NCBI GenBank assembly: GCA_963803575.1
Contig: CAWDMW010000002.1
Location: forward strand, 620,001 to 684,000
Direction of reading: 5' to 3'
DNA from: CAWDMW01 sp963803575
GTDB taxonomy: Bacteria > Pseudomonadota > Alphaproteobacteria > Rickettsiales > UBA998
DNA: 64,000 nucleotides
Shown here in pieces: positions 7,988 through 16,352 of the stretch. Below the pieces are notes generated by a model. That model was not told the DNA's origin. It made no database searches and saw only the letters and a program-made list of their open reading frames with translations. The stretch's first letter is position 1, and each line of letters opens with the position of its first letter. The position numbers were made by a program, and so were the translations under genes.

Positions 7988-8308
7988 CTAGGTTTGACGC
8001 TTCCAGACAATGTCGTAACCGTCACTGTCATGCTGCTTGAACCCCATAAAATTCAGTTCGTTCGACAAGGATGGATCGTCAATCTGAATACTCAGATAAG
8101 CCTGATCCTTGCCTTGCTTAATCCACGCCGCGCCGACATTCACATGACCTGTATCCGTATAGATATCAAAGTCAGGTGCGCGTTCGGACGTTTTGTGAGC
8201 GGTCTTTTTAAACACCACGTTTCTGGCAAATTTCAGCGTTGCAATGCGACCGCGATACATCAAGCCATTATCTGCTCCACTCGCATTCAAATATCCTGCA
8301 TTTCTCAT
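7988..8308 (-). CDS. DUF736 family protein
   Basis: A 106-residue soluble protein of the DUF736 family. This is seen in the ordered motifs YRGRIATLKF, RAPDFDIYTD, GAAWIKQG and YLSIQIDDPS. The family has no settled function and is found mostly on alphaproteobacterial plasmids and integrated elements, often near conjugation genes, as here. The ATG start fits the family N-terminus. It has its own terminator at 7932-7962, so it is probably transcribed alone. Confidence 0.88.
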   Translation of the reverse strand: MRNAGYLNASGADNGLMYRGRIATLKFARNVVFKKTAHKTSERAPDFDIYTDTGHVNVGAAWIKQGKDQAYLSIQIDDPSLSNELNFMGFKQHDSDGYDIVWKRQT

Positions 8309-8462
8309 ATATAGTTCCTTTCAGGTTGGTTTTAGACAGCACAAAACACATCCACACAACGCGCTGTCAGACGCTGCACAGACAAACTTTCAGGGATCCT
8401 TGATCCTCAGACTCATGATAATAAGAAAAATGCATCACCACTTTGGGCGGATACGCTATATA
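8309..8462. other. Non-coding region upstream of the DUF736 gene
   Basis: No gene seen. It must hold the DUF736 promoter. Short self-complementary GGATCCTTGATCC near 8395 is the only visible structure. With the next entries this accounts for the 340-bp gap before the HEPN gene. Confidence 0.4.
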
Positions 8463-8491
8463 AAAAACCAGACCGAAAAGATCTGGTTTTT
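8463..8491 (-). terminator. Stem-loop terminator behind a truncated gene
   Basis: Perfect 10-bp stem AAAAACCAGA/TCTGGTTTTT with a 9-nt loop. Both flanks can give a U tract, so it could work in either direction. It lies 15 bp after the stop of the remnant at 8506-8634, its probable natural gene. Confidence 0.8.
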
Positions 8492-8505
8492 ACACTTGAA
8501 ATTAT

Positions 8506-8634
8506 TTAAGTGTGTTCAAATCCTATATCAGGATAAACGCAAAAATCCTTTGCATTTGCTGCTTCTAACGCAGCGTTCCACGTCTCCAAAATACTGAAAA
8601 AACGGTTTGAAGTCGATGTACCAATGTCCACCAA
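8506..8634 (-). pseudogene. 3' remnant of an unidentified gene
   Basis: An open frame of 42 codons with protein-like composition (it includes RFFSILETWNAALEAAN) ends in TAA right before a strong terminator. Its 5' side has only TTG or GTG, no ribosome site, and an in-frame stop; AT-rich sequence then starts, leading into the HEPN gene. This looks like the tail of a gene cut when that AT-rich segment was inserted. The family is not recognised. Confidence 0.4.
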
Positions 8635-8650
8635 TTAATGATAATATATT

Positions 8651-9475
8651 ATGATAGATTCTGCTAATAGGCTTTTCAAAGACGAGAATGTACCGAACGC
8701 TTGGTGGATGAAATGTATCATGCACGGAATTATGTTTGTTAATGACGAAGCAGTTTTTGGTGGGGTATTTAAGCACTCCTTAAGCTCTTTGCTTGTGTCA
8801 AGTGAGTACATCAACAGGTTCTTGGATAGGCCAGATACTGTATTAACTCATCAAGAAGCTAATGCCCTTAAACGACTCAGCAAGACGTATTTAGATTACA
8901 GCGACCTTGCAGATAGCTGCGAGCTTAGTAAAGATGGATTTAATCGCCTAAACAAGCATAGTCTTGTTGCCAGTTGGAACGTATTTGAGTCTGTTTTAGA
9001 TGATTTGTTGGTAGCCTTACTTATTAATAACAAAAACTCATACCAAAAACTTTCAGCACTGAATATGTTATCTTTGAACGCATCTCAATTTCCAGTAGAA
9101 GGTATTGAAGGCGCTATAAAAATAGCTAACAAGATTAAAAGAAATCTTTTTGCTAATAATGGTTTTATTCATATGTATGAGATTCTATTTTCAGCTTACA
9201 ATATTAAGGTTGAATCTACGGCTGAAATAAGAAGTATACTTGAAGAAGTAAAACAAATTAGAAATTGTATTGCTCATCGTGGAGGAATGATTGACAGCAA
9301 AGCGGTAGATAACTCACCTAGTCTTAAGCAATGGAAGGGAAAACAAATTATTGTCTCTGAAAACAGTTATCTTAATTATCATAGAACATTTGGTGCTTAT
9401 TTTGAAATGATGATGTCTGCGTTTGCAAAAACATTGTTTATATCGAAAGAAAACAACCATCACTCCTCCCGGTAA
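8651..9475 (+). CDS. HEPN-motif protein, 274 aa
   Basis: Alpha-helical protein with the HEPN RNase signature R-x4-H, R204 to H209 in RNCIAH, late in the sequence, as in defence-linked HEPN families (MAE_28990-like type suspected). No membrane segment. Base composition is clearly more AT-rich than its neighbours, suggesting recent transfer. The ATG at 8651 has no good ribosome site; ATG at 8708 is an alternative. It converges on the glycosyltransferase gene, with a 16-bp overlap, so it probably marks the right side of the island. Function inferred: an RNA-cutting or RNA-binding defence or toxin protein; no antitoxin partner is seen beside it. Confidence 0.65.
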   Translation: MIDSANRLFKDENVPNAWWMKCIMHGIMFVNDEAVFGGVFKHSLSSLLVSSEYINRFLDRPDTVLTHQEANALKRLSKTYLDYSDLADSCELSKDGFNRLNKHSLVASWNVFESVLDDLLVALLINNKNSYQKLSALNMLSLNASQFPVEGIEGAIKIANKIKRNLFANNGFIHMYEILFSAYNIKVESTAEIRSILEEVKQIRNCIAHRGGMIDSKAVDNSPSLKQWKGKQIIVSENSYLNYHRTFGAYFEMMMSAFAKTLFISKENNHHSSR

Positions 9476-10545
9476 ATGCGGTTGTCCCACATGTAGGGGT
9501 AGCTGTAATTCCATTGCATGGTGGCATCGACCATGAATTGGGCTATGAGTGTGGCGTTATGGTTGCGGTGTACTTTGTGCCAGCCATTAAAGGCAATGTT
9601 CATACGCTCGCGCGAATGCCCACAATAATACCAGATTTTTTCTGCTAGCTCTTCGCGATTTTCAAAGAAGACGGCTTCATGTTCGCGGAACATCTCTTCC
9701 AGTCCAAAGCCTCGTTCGCAAAAGGTCAGTAGGCCGCATCCCATATATTGCGCGATTCGGTCTGAGGAATAGAGGTAGCGTTCCTCTGGCGTGGCAACAT
9801 GAGTTGTGCCTTTAGTAGTTTGTTTATGACTTAAATTCAGGCCAATGGCACATTTGCTAATAGCCCGATAAAACGGACGGCCAAATAATTCAGGCGTGCC
9901 ATCAAACCCATGAAAGGACGGGCGCATGGAAGGTACGGCGTCACGTATGTAGCGCGGCATGGTCAGCCGGTCATTCTCTTCCTGTGAACCTGTTGTGGTT
10001 GTAGCGCGTACAGCATAAAACACATCATGTTCGGTGTGGGTTTTTTCGTGACAGCGATGCACTTCAATGGCCGGGTCAACAGGGTTAGGGATGAAAGCTA
10101 GGCGGTGTTTAGGTGTGGCCAGTGTCTGCAAAATACTGCCGCCTGTAGTGATAAAACTCATATCCATGTAAGGAATACGTGCTTTAATGGCTGCCATGTT
10201 TTCTGATCTGAATAAGGGGTCGACATTGAACTGGGCTATACGTGTATCGGGCAACATATGCCGCAATTTTATCAATGTTTGATTGGTGATAATATCCGCA
10301 TGGCCCAACAGAATCATATGAGGACAGAACTGTCTGGCGACTTTCAGTAATCGTGCATTGCAGGCTGTTTTACCACCTAGTCGTGACCCCAGTACGCCAC
10401 TGGTGCGGGCTATGTCACGGTCACTAAAGAACAGGGCATTATGTTTGTTGCGGATAAGCCCATGTTGCAGTTTACGGCCAACGTCGTAATAGCGCAGTCC
10501 GTTGTGTTTTTCATTGCCATTACCGACATGCAGGATTCGTAACAT
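9460..10545 (-). CDS. Glycosyltransferase, GT-B, CgeB-like
   Basis: A 361-residue cytoplasmic protein. The N-terminus MLRILHVGNGNEKHNGLRYY starts a GT-B Rossmann domain. The C-terminal half has the RYLYSSDRIAQYMGCGLLTF and GFGLEEMF blocks seen in family-1 and CgeB-like glycosyltransferases, where the second glutamate region contacts the sugar nucleotide. It probably acts on surface polysaccharide; the O-antigen ligase-like gene nearby supports that. Donor and acceptor are unknown. It is the first chromosomal gene to the right of the island. Confidence 0.8.
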   Translation of the reverse strand: MLRILHVGNGNEKHNGLRYYDVGRKLQHGLIRNKHNALFFSDRDIARTSGVLGSRLGGKTACNARLLKVARQFCPHMILLGHADIITNQTLIKLRHMLPDTRIAQFNVDPLFRSENMAAIKARIPYMDMSFITTGGSILQTLATPKHRLAFIPNPVDPAIEVHRCHEKTHTEHDVFYAVRATTTTGSQEENDRLTMPRYIRDAVPSMRPSFHGFDGTPELFGRPFYRAISKCAIGLNLSHKQTTKGTTHVATPEERYLYSSDRIAQYMGCGLLTFCERGFGLEEMFREHEAVFFENREELAEKIWYYCGHSRERMNIAFNGWHKVHRNHNATLIAQFMVDATMQWNYSYPYMWDNRIYREE

Positions 10546-10649
10546 AAGCGTGATATGTAGCGTGTTTGCTGCACGGGTGCAAGAGGGTTGCGCAAGATGA
10601 CAATGAAAGGCGTTGCAATGAGAAAAGCTTGCTAACCAAAAGACTAATG

Positions 10650-10850
10650 TTATCGTGGAGGCAGCACGTCAGAGTCGTGTTTGGTACGGAAGAAAGCAAA
10701 ATAGGCGACCATGGCAAAGAGTTGGAAAAACATGATAGCCGCAATCCACAGAACTTTTTTCATGCCTTCCCACGGTTCATGAAGAATGCACCAGATTGCG
10801 TACACATCTAATGCTAGTAAGATTGCTCCTAAAATAGTCATATCTGCCAT
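10650..10850 (-). CDS. PLDc_N-like small membrane protein
   Basis: A 66-residue protein with two hydrophobic segments (about 4-22 and 32-52) and the pattern YAIWCILHEPWEGMKKVLWI. This matches the stand-alone form of the cardiolipin synthase N-terminal domain (PLDc_N). It has no catalytic domain. Its role is unknown; an immunity- or membrane-related role is only a guess. The 100 bp on its 3' side, before the glycosyltransferase, hold nothing recognisable. Confidence 0.75.
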   Translation of the reverse strand: MADMTILGAILLALDVYAIWCILHEPWEGMKKVLWIAAIMFFQLFAMVAYFAFFRTKHDSDVLPPR

Positions 10851-10896
10851 AGTGTCGTAATGTTGTGTATTAATTAACTACACGTAGCATAAGCGA

Positions 10897-12141
10897 TTAG
10901 CCATTCTTTCGCAAGGAGTTTGCTTCTTGCGCGGGCAGCAGAGCAATCACGCAGGCTATGGGCAGCCAGAAGATGCTGTAGAGTGGGGAAGGGGAATTGA
11001 CGTATTGCCCCTGATCCGTGAAGCAGGCTAGTATCGCGTGAAACATTAACACGATGCACAAAGTACCTTTTGCGCTATGCCAGTGCCGGATTGCACGGAA
11101 TAGGGCGTGTAGTGTCATGCCGACAATCAGTATAAATCCGGTGATCCCCGTATAATACCATGCAGATAAGAAAATATTATGCGGATTGACACCGCCAAAA
11201 GAGTAAGGGAATGTTGCCTGCATACCGTAACCTGTGAGTGGACGCTGCACGATATGCTCCCATGCAACCTGCCAGATGGGGAGGCGATGTGATTCACGAG
11301 AAAACAAGCGTATCACGGCATCATAGAGCTGAGTAAACGGTAGCCATGATTCGTGTGTGTTGAGGTAGAGAAAAAAATCAGCACCGATTATCATACCGGC
11401 AATGGTCACTGTGGTGATGGTACGCCAGTGTCGTGTCAGTATGAGTCCTGTGCCACCAGCAATAAACAATGATAGCAAAGGCCCACGGCTTTGGGTTAGG
11501 AGTATGAGCAAAACACTAATGGCAAAGAGACTGTAAGTGAGGCGTCGCTTTTTACCCAACGGATTGTCGGGATGAAGCAAATAAAACCCCATGAGCGCAA
11601 CGGTAGCATAGATGTTGGCTCCTAAAATCGGGTGGTCATTTTGTCCAAAAGCCTGTAAGCGCTCCGTGATTGGCGCATTCATTATATGATGTATGACTGA
11701 CGCAACCCCCATTATTCCAGCTATGATTAATAACCATCTAATGATACTGGCCAATAAGGTTGTCGGCACTTTTAAGCTGATACATGACGCCATCATAAAC
11801 ACGGCAATAGCTGCGCTATGTCGCCAGGTATCTTTCCATCCCTCAGATGCTTCGGTTAGTAGCAGCATATGCATCAGCGTGTAAGCAAGTAAGGCGATTA
11901 CCCACCACGTAAGAGGATGGGTAGAGATGAGATAAGAGATATAGTGCCGATGCGCATGAGTCAGATAGAGCGTAGGAAGTCCAACCCCAAGGTAAAACCA
12001 CCAGGCATAGATAACGTTGGATGACACTATAAATTGCGCTGCGATAAATCCCCAATATCCGAGGAAAAGACACAGATATGCTGGGCGACCGCTGAAATAT
12101 GCCAGATAGGCACGGTAATCATGAGAAAGAAGTGACCACAT
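10897..12141 (-). CDS. O-antigen ligase/polymerase family membrane protein
   Basis: A 414-residue inner-membrane protein with about ten to twelve hydrophobic segments. The Wzy/WaaL core shows as LTQSRGPLLSLFIAGGTGLI (about 214-233) and the periplasmic loop with HRLPIWQVAWEHIVQRPLTG, then GVNPHNIFLSAWYYTG with the conserved His. Such proteins join or polymerise polysaccharide on lipid A core or undecaprenyl carriers. Whether this one is a ligase or a polymerase cannot be told. Neighbours include a glycosyltransferase in the same direction. Confidence 0.85.
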   Translation of the reverse strand: MWSLLSHDYRAYLAYFSGRPAYLCLFLGYWGFIAAQFIVSSNVIYAWWFYLGVGLPTLYLTHAHRHYISYLISTHPLTWWVIALLAYTLMHMLLLTEASEGWKDTWRHSAAIAVFMMASCISLKVPTTLLASIIRWLLIIAGIMGVASVIHHIMNAPITERLQAFGQNDHPILGANIYATVALMGFYLLHPDNPLGKKRRLTYSLFAISVLLILLTQSRGPLLSLFIAGGTGLILTRHWRTITTVTIAGMIIGADFFLYLNTHESWLPFTQLYDAVIRLFSRESHRLPIWQVAWEHIVQRPLTGYGMQATFPYSFGGVNPHNIFLSAWYYTGITGFILIVGMTLHALFRAIRHWHSAKGTLCIVLMFHAILACFTDQGQYVNSPSPLYSIFWLPIACVIALLPAQEANSLRKNG

Positions 12142-12189
12142 ACTTGCCTTTGTACCGTGTGATTGTTTGAGCGTCTAGTGTTCTGTCGC

Positions 12190-12786
12190 TTATGCGGGTA
12201 CGGAATGCACCTGTTGCAGATAGGCAAGCAATCCATCAAGGGGTAGCCCTTTAATGGCAGGTTCAGACCCTTCTATATGATGAAATAGCGTATAGCCTTC
12301 TTTCTCGTAACAATATCCGCCACAAGCTTTTAATGGTCGATCCTGCGAAACATAATAATGGATTTCTTCATCGGACAAAGGGCGCATGTGAAGCCGGACG
12401 ATTTCCACCATGTGCCAAACGCACTGACCCTGATGGTACACGCAAGCTGCACTATATTGGTGATGCGTTTGCCCCTGTAATGCTTGTAGATGTTCTATGG
12501 CACGTTCTGTAGTGCCGGGTTTATCGAATATTGTATTGCCAAGCGCACAGATCTGATCCGCACCGATAACGTAAGCATCCGGGTATTGCACCCCCACAGC
12601 GTATGCTTTACCATTTGCCAGGTAGCGCGCTTGTTCCTGAGGGGGGAGGTGATGGATACTGGGTTTGTAAGCTTCTTCATTAAAAGGCGAGGCCAGCACA
12701 CGAAAGGCAATATCTGCATCTTTGAGCATTTTCTTTCGTACAAATGACTGCGATGCCAAAATAATGTCTGGGGCAAGAGACGCCAT
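12190..12786 (-). CDS. maf: Maf-like nucleotide pyrophosphatase
   Basis: A 198-residue Maf/HAM1-fold protein that hydrolyses non-canonical or modified nucleoside triphosphates to monophosphates. Signatures: IILASQSFVRKKML at 8-21 for phosphate binding, the central GADQI near residue 76, and C-terminal GLPLDGL. The start overlaps the stop of the preceding small gene by one base (TGATG), so the two are translationally coupled. The sequence is somewhat divergent (GADQI in place of the common GADT), so its exact substrate class is uncertain. Confidence 0.9.
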   Translation of the reverse strand: MASLAPDIILASQSFVRKKMLKDADIAFRVLASPFNEEAYKPSIHHLPPQEQARYLANGKAYAVGVQYPDAYVIGADQICALGNTIFDKPGTTERAIEHLQALQGQTHHQYSAACVYHQGQCVWHMVEIVRLHMRPLSDEEIHYYVSQDRPLKACGGYCYEKEGYTLFHHIEGSEPAIKGLPLDGLLAYLQQVHSVPA

Positions 12787-13118
12787 CAGATAAGATCTTT
12801 ACCTATGGGAGGGGGTGCCACGGTTTCCTGAGGCACTGCAGACGTAATCTGTGTTCCGGGAGTCGTGTGTGCTGGTGTTTCCTCACGTTGTTCTGGCAGA
12901 TGAGACACTGCAGCGAGATCACTTCCTGTCACAGGTAGGTAGGTTTTAGTGTTGTGAGAAGAAAGATCAAGTTTCCTTGTCATTAATTCACGAAGTGCGT
13001 CAATATTTTGCTCAACCTGCTCTGGTTTCAGTGTGGTTGAGTCGGCCTCATGACGCGGCGATTGGTTCGGCGAAGCATCTATTTGGCTATTAGAAGCATC
13101 CACTTTGTAATCCGTCAT
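12786..13118 (-). CDS. Hypothetical disordered protein, 110 aa
   Basis: Not recognised. Low complexity, rich in Pro, Thr, Ser, Gln and Glu, no membrane segment or signal; only a middle helix around VEQNIDALRELMTRKLDLS looks ordered. GGGAG precedes the ATG at a suitable distance. It is coupled to maf by a TGATG overlap. In the 190 bp upstream the heptamer GCTTAAG occurs twice, 18 bp apart, as a possible regulator site. Confidence 0.65.
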   Translation of the reverse strand: MTDYKVDASNSQIDASPNQSPRHEADSTTLKPEQVEQNIDALRELMTRKLDLSSHNTKTYLPVTGSDLAAVSHLPEQREETPAHTTPGTQITSAVPQETVAPPPIGKDLI

Positions 13119-13259
13119 AATCTCCCGTCTCTAAATATGATCTGCTGGTATAATCTTAAGCACGCTATTCGCCTTAAGCATACTACGCAATGAGTATTAC
13201 TATTACCTTATAGCATATCACAAATATATGACGGACATGTTACATCAATGGCAATTTGG

Positions 13260-13304
13260 CACTTATAGAGCGGTATGATATGATGTCACACCACTCTATA
13301 AGTG
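13260..13304. terminator. Stem-loop downstream of metE
   Basis: 11-bp perfect stem CACTTATAGAG/CTCTATAAGTG with a 23-nt loop, starting 8 bp after the metE stop. The T run lies on the + side, while on the - side no clear U tract follows, so it may act more as a 3'-end stabiliser for metE than as its terminator. Confidence 0.55.
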
Positions 13305-13311
13305 TTTTTGC

Positions 13312-15609
13312 TTACGCTGCAGCAGATGCTTTGATTTTCTCGCGCTGTGCTTTAGCAGCAGCTACCATGGCTTCCAGTGCCGGACGTACTTCCTGCCAGC
13401 CACGTGTTTTCAAACCGCAATCTGGATTAACCCAGATTTGTTCCGGCTTCAACACGTCCAGTGCTTTCTGTAGCAAATGCTCCATCTCCTGCTGTTTTGG
13501 CACACGTGGGCTATGAATGTCATAAACACCGGGTCCAATCTCGTTTGGATATTTATATGTCACAAAAGCGTCCAGTAATTCCATAGCAGACCGTGACGTT
13601 TCAATAGAAATAACATCCGCATCCAATGCTGCAATGGATTTAATAATGTCATTAAATTCACTGTAGCACATATGGGTGTGAATCTGTGTTTCATCTTTCA
13701 CACCGGCTGCAGTAATACGGAATGCATCCACTGCCCAATCAAGGTAAGCCTGCCAGTCAGATTGACGCAGTGGCAACCCTTCACGCAAAGCAGGCTCATC
13801 AATTTGAATGATGTTAATGCCAGCCTGTTCCAGATCCACTACCTCGTCACGAATGGCAAGAGCAATTTGCCGGCAGGTTTGCGAACGTGGTTGATCGTTT
13901 CGCACAAAGCTCCATTGAAGAATGGTAACAGGCCCCGTCAACATGCCCTTTACGTGACGCTCAGTGAGTTGTTGTGCATAAGCACTCCAACGTACAGTCA
14001 TTGGTTCTCTGCGTGAGACATCACCAAAAATAATAGGTGGCTTCACACAACGTGAACCATAACTTTGTACCCATCCATGTTGTGTAAAGGCAAAGCCATC
14101 CAGCTTCTCACCGAAATATTCTACCATGTCATTGCGTTCAAATTCACCATGTACCGGCACGTCAATATCAATCTCTTCCTGCCAGCGGATGGTTTCTTCC
14201 GTAACTTTCTCTAAGAAAGCATCATACGTGGCGCGATCAATATCTCCTTTCTTAAACTTTGCACGCATTTGACGCACTTCAGCTGTTTGAGGGAAAGAGC
14301 CTATGGTGGTGGTTGGTAGCAACGGTAGTTTCAAGGCATCCTGCTGCTTTTGAATACGTGTTTCAAAATCACTCACACGCTCTGACATGGCGGGGTTTAA
14401 TCCGTCCATACGTGCTTTTACCGCTTTATTATGAATGCGGATAGACACTTCACGGTCTGCCAGTGCTGCTTCATTTTCAGACAATGCTTTCACATCTTTC
14501 TGTCCGTTCAGTGCGTTGGTAAGTAACGCGACTTCGTCCAGCTTCTGTACTGCAAATGCCAGCCATGATTTTAGCTCGGCATCCAGTTTCGTTTCCTGAT
14601 GTAAATCAATTGGACTATGCAGCAATGAGCAGCTTGGCGCGACAATCAGTTTATCGGAATTGACGGATTCAGCCGCTTTCTCAAGCAGAGTCAGTGCTTT
14701 GTTACAATCAGTTTTCCAGATATTGCGACCATCCACTACACCAAGTGAAAGCGTCTTATCACCAATCGCGTTTAACACATCTGATAATTGCTCCGGCGCA
14801 CGGACAAGATCCACATGCAACCCACTTACCGGCAGGCTGGTTGCCAGTTCCAGATTATCATGTAACGCACCAAAATACGTGGTAAGCATAATGTCGGCAC
14901 CACATTCAGACAGCGTACTGTAAGCGGTTTTATAGGCTTCTTTTGCCGCGTCATTCAGATCCAGCACAAGGCAAGGCTCATCCAGTTGTAGTGAAGTTGC
15001 TCCTGCTTCCGTGAGTTTGCCAATAATGTCTTTATATACGGGCAGTAACGCATCCAGCAAGCTAACAGGTGACACATCGCTATTGTCGCCATACATTTTG
15101 CCAAGCAGCAAAAATGAGACAGGCCCTAGCAATACAGGACGCGTTTCAATACCAGCTTGTTTTGCTTCGGTATAGTCATCCACGGCTTTGGCGCTGCACA
15201 AGCTGAACGTTTGATCTGCTGTAAATTCCGGCACAATATAATGGTAGTTTGTGTCAAACCATTTGGTCATCTCCATGGCAACCACATCTTGCCCATCTGT
15301 TTGACGGCCACGCGCCATAGCAAAGTACGTATCTAATGTGACCTGACCGGATTGTTTGCCATAACGTGCCGGTACGGCACCTGTCATGGCGATGGTATCA
15401 AGCACGTGGTCGTACAGGGTGAAATCATTAGAAGGTATTAGAGTAATGCCTGCATCTTTTTGTGCTTTCCAGTGACGCATTCGCAGCATTTTCGCCGTAT
15501 CCATCAATGCATCAGAAGTAGCATTTCCCTTCCAGTATTGTTCTACGGTTTTCTTCAGCTCACGTGCCGCGCCAACGCGGGGGAAGCCAAGATTTGCTGC
15601 TAAGGCCAT
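13312..15609 (-). CDS. metE: Cobalamin-independent methionine synthase MetE
   Basis: 5-methyltetrahydropteroyltriglutamate-homocysteine methyltransferase, 765 residues, the last step of methionine synthesis without B12. The N-terminal motif NLGFPRVGAARELKK fixes the start at ATG 15609; the open frame reaches 35 codons further but that part is unlike the family. Zinc ligands are present: HMC in THMCYSEF, Glu in ISIETSRS, and Cys in NPDCGLKTRGW. Length and both barrel domains are normal. It stands alone between terminators. The palindrome at 15636-15648 is a candidate regulator site; no S-adenosylmethionine or cobalamin riboswitch was recognised. Confidence 0.97.
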   Translation of the reverse strand: MALAANLGFPRVGAARELKKTVEQYWKGNATSDALMDTAKMLRMRHWKAQKDAGITLIPSNDFTLYDHVLDTIAMTGAVPARYGKQSGQVTLDTYFAMARGRQTDGQDVVAMEMTKWFDTNYHYIVPEFTADQTFSLCSAKAVDDYTEAKQAGIETRPVLLGPVSFLLLGKMYGDNSDVSPVSLLDALLPVYKDIIGKLTEAGATSLQLDEPCLVLDLNDAAKEAYKTAYSTLSECGADIMLTTYFGALHDNLELATSLPVSGLHVDLVRAPEQLSDVLNAIGDKTLSLGVVDGRNIWKTDCNKALTLLEKAAESVNSDKLIVAPSCSLLHSPIDLHQETKLDAELKSWLAFAVQKLDEVALLTNALNGQKDVKALSENEAALADREVSIRIHNKAVKARMDGLNPAMSERVSDFETRIQKQQDALKLPLLPTTTIGSFPQTAEVRQMRAKFKKGDIDRATYDAFLEKVTEETIRWQEEIDIDVPVHGEFERNDMVEYFGEKLDGFAFTQHGWVQSYGSRCVKPPIIFGDVSRREPMTVRWSAYAQQLTERHVKGMLTGPVTILQWSFVRNDQPRSQTCRQIALAIRDEVVDLEQAGINIIQIDEPALREGLPLRQSDWQAYLDWAVDAFRITAAGVKDETQIHTHMCYSEFNDIIKSIAALDADVISIETSRSAMELLDAFVTYKYPNEIGPGVYDIHSPRVPKQQEMEHLLQKALDVLKPEQIWVNPDCGLKTRGWQEVRPALEAMVAAAKAQREKIKASAAA

Positions 15610-15635
15610 AATCTTATCACTCTTTAAAAAGTTAT

Positions 15636-15648
15636 TGTTACTGTAACA
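15636..15648 (-). promoter_or_regulatory. Palindrome upstream of metE
   Basis: TGTTAC-T-GTAACA, a perfect 6-1-6 inverted repeat 27 bp before the metE start. It could be a transcription-factor site; the factor is unknown. Confidence 0.4.
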
Positions 15649-15770
15649 CACGTCACCCTTACGCTTATAAAAGGATATGGATGACGGTTCAAGTATATAA
15701 CGCACATTGTACATGCCTGATGTGAGTTATTAATGATGACATTGTGGTGACGTATGAAATTACACAAAAA

Positions 15771-15798
15771 AATACCAGCTCTTTAATCAGCTGGTATT
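15771..15798 (-). terminator. Terminator of the small gene at 15783-16040
   Basis: 10-bp stem AATACCAGCT/AGCTGGTATT with an 8-nt loop that spans the stop codon of the gene, then a T run on the - strand. It isolates metE from upstream transcription. Confidence 0.85.
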
Positions 15799-16040
15799 AT
15801 GGTGAAGGTAGCTAGTGATCCGTCATCAGCCGGGAAAACTCCATCTTCAGAACGGGTGGAGAATTTTCTTTTAGTTCCGTCCTTAGTTTTCACCAGAAAA
15901 GCTCCTGGACTAACAAGTATTACCGTAGCCTCAACCTTTCTGTTTTTTAGGGAGGTAATATATCCTTTTGCTCCATTGGGCGGTGGAGTCATTGAAGGTT
16001 TGTTGTATACTTCTGGCCTTTGTCTTTTTACGTTCGCCAT
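15783..16040 (-). CDS. Hypothetical protein, 85 aa
   Basis: Not recognised. Small basic protein, MANVKRQRPEV at the N-terminus, then a likely beta-rich part (GYITSLKNRKVEATVILVSP, FLVKTKDGTKRKF) that could be a small barrel of OB or SH3 type. The ATG at 16040 is preferred; a GTG five codons earlier is possible. It has its own terminator and precedes a 300-bp gap with a decayed gene. Function unknown. Confidence 0.6.
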   Translation of the reverse strand: MANVKRQRPEVYNKPSMTPPPNGAKGYITSLKNRKVEATVILVSPGAFLVKTKDGTKRKFSTRSEDGVFPADDGSLATFTIIPAD

Positions 16041-16161
16041 TGATAAATAACCCACCTTACGGACGGGGAGAAATAAAAATCGTATAGTTACGATAAGGTT
16101 TGAGTGTAACCTAACAAATAATCACGTTTTGTCAAGCATTAATTAGTAAAGCCTGTTTGGC

Positions 16162-16349
16162 CTACGCGCATTTCAGCAAAGTTTTGCCTTTATGCTGCCG
16201 CAATGTCATGTAAATGTGAGCGTCACCTGCCTGTTGCAAGGGAAAGATGCGATCAATATGGCGGATGACGTACGCGCCAGTGGATGCTGGTCATAGAGTG
16301 CTTTGATGAACAAAATATTGTTTAGCAGCTTTACCGTACTCTCAATCAT
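16162..16349 (-). pseudogene. Remnant of a quinone oxidoreductase/zinc-type dehydrogenase
   Basis: The frame ending at TAG (16162-16164) encodes HIDRIFPLQQAGDAHIYMTL then QHKGKTLL, the C-terminal signature of NADPH:quinone oxidoreductases (usually V-I-D-x-V-F-P-L-A-E-A-x-x-A-H ... G-K-I-V-L). Upstream, FIKALYDQHPLA continues only in another frame, so a frameshift and a deletion have broken it. Nothing else of the gene remains; the 5' side abuts the hypothetical gene ending at 16353. The bases 16041-16161 between it and the next gene hold no other feature. Confidence 0.65.
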
Positions 16350-16352
16350 GTA

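Noticed and set aside
13206..13263. 16-codon ORF (MTDMLHQWQFGTYRAV) before the stem-loop at 13260-13304, as a leader peptide
   Set aside because: It is on the strand opposite to metE and no + strand gene follows, so attenuation makes no sense.
15610..15714. 35-codon N-terminal extension of MetE
   Set aside because: The family begins at the downstream ATG (NLGFPRVG motif); the extension is low-quality and contains the regulatory palindrome.
15610..15770. Riboswitch upstream of metE
   Set aside because: Only a 13-bp palindrome is clear; no known SAM or cobalamin riboswitch fold recognised.
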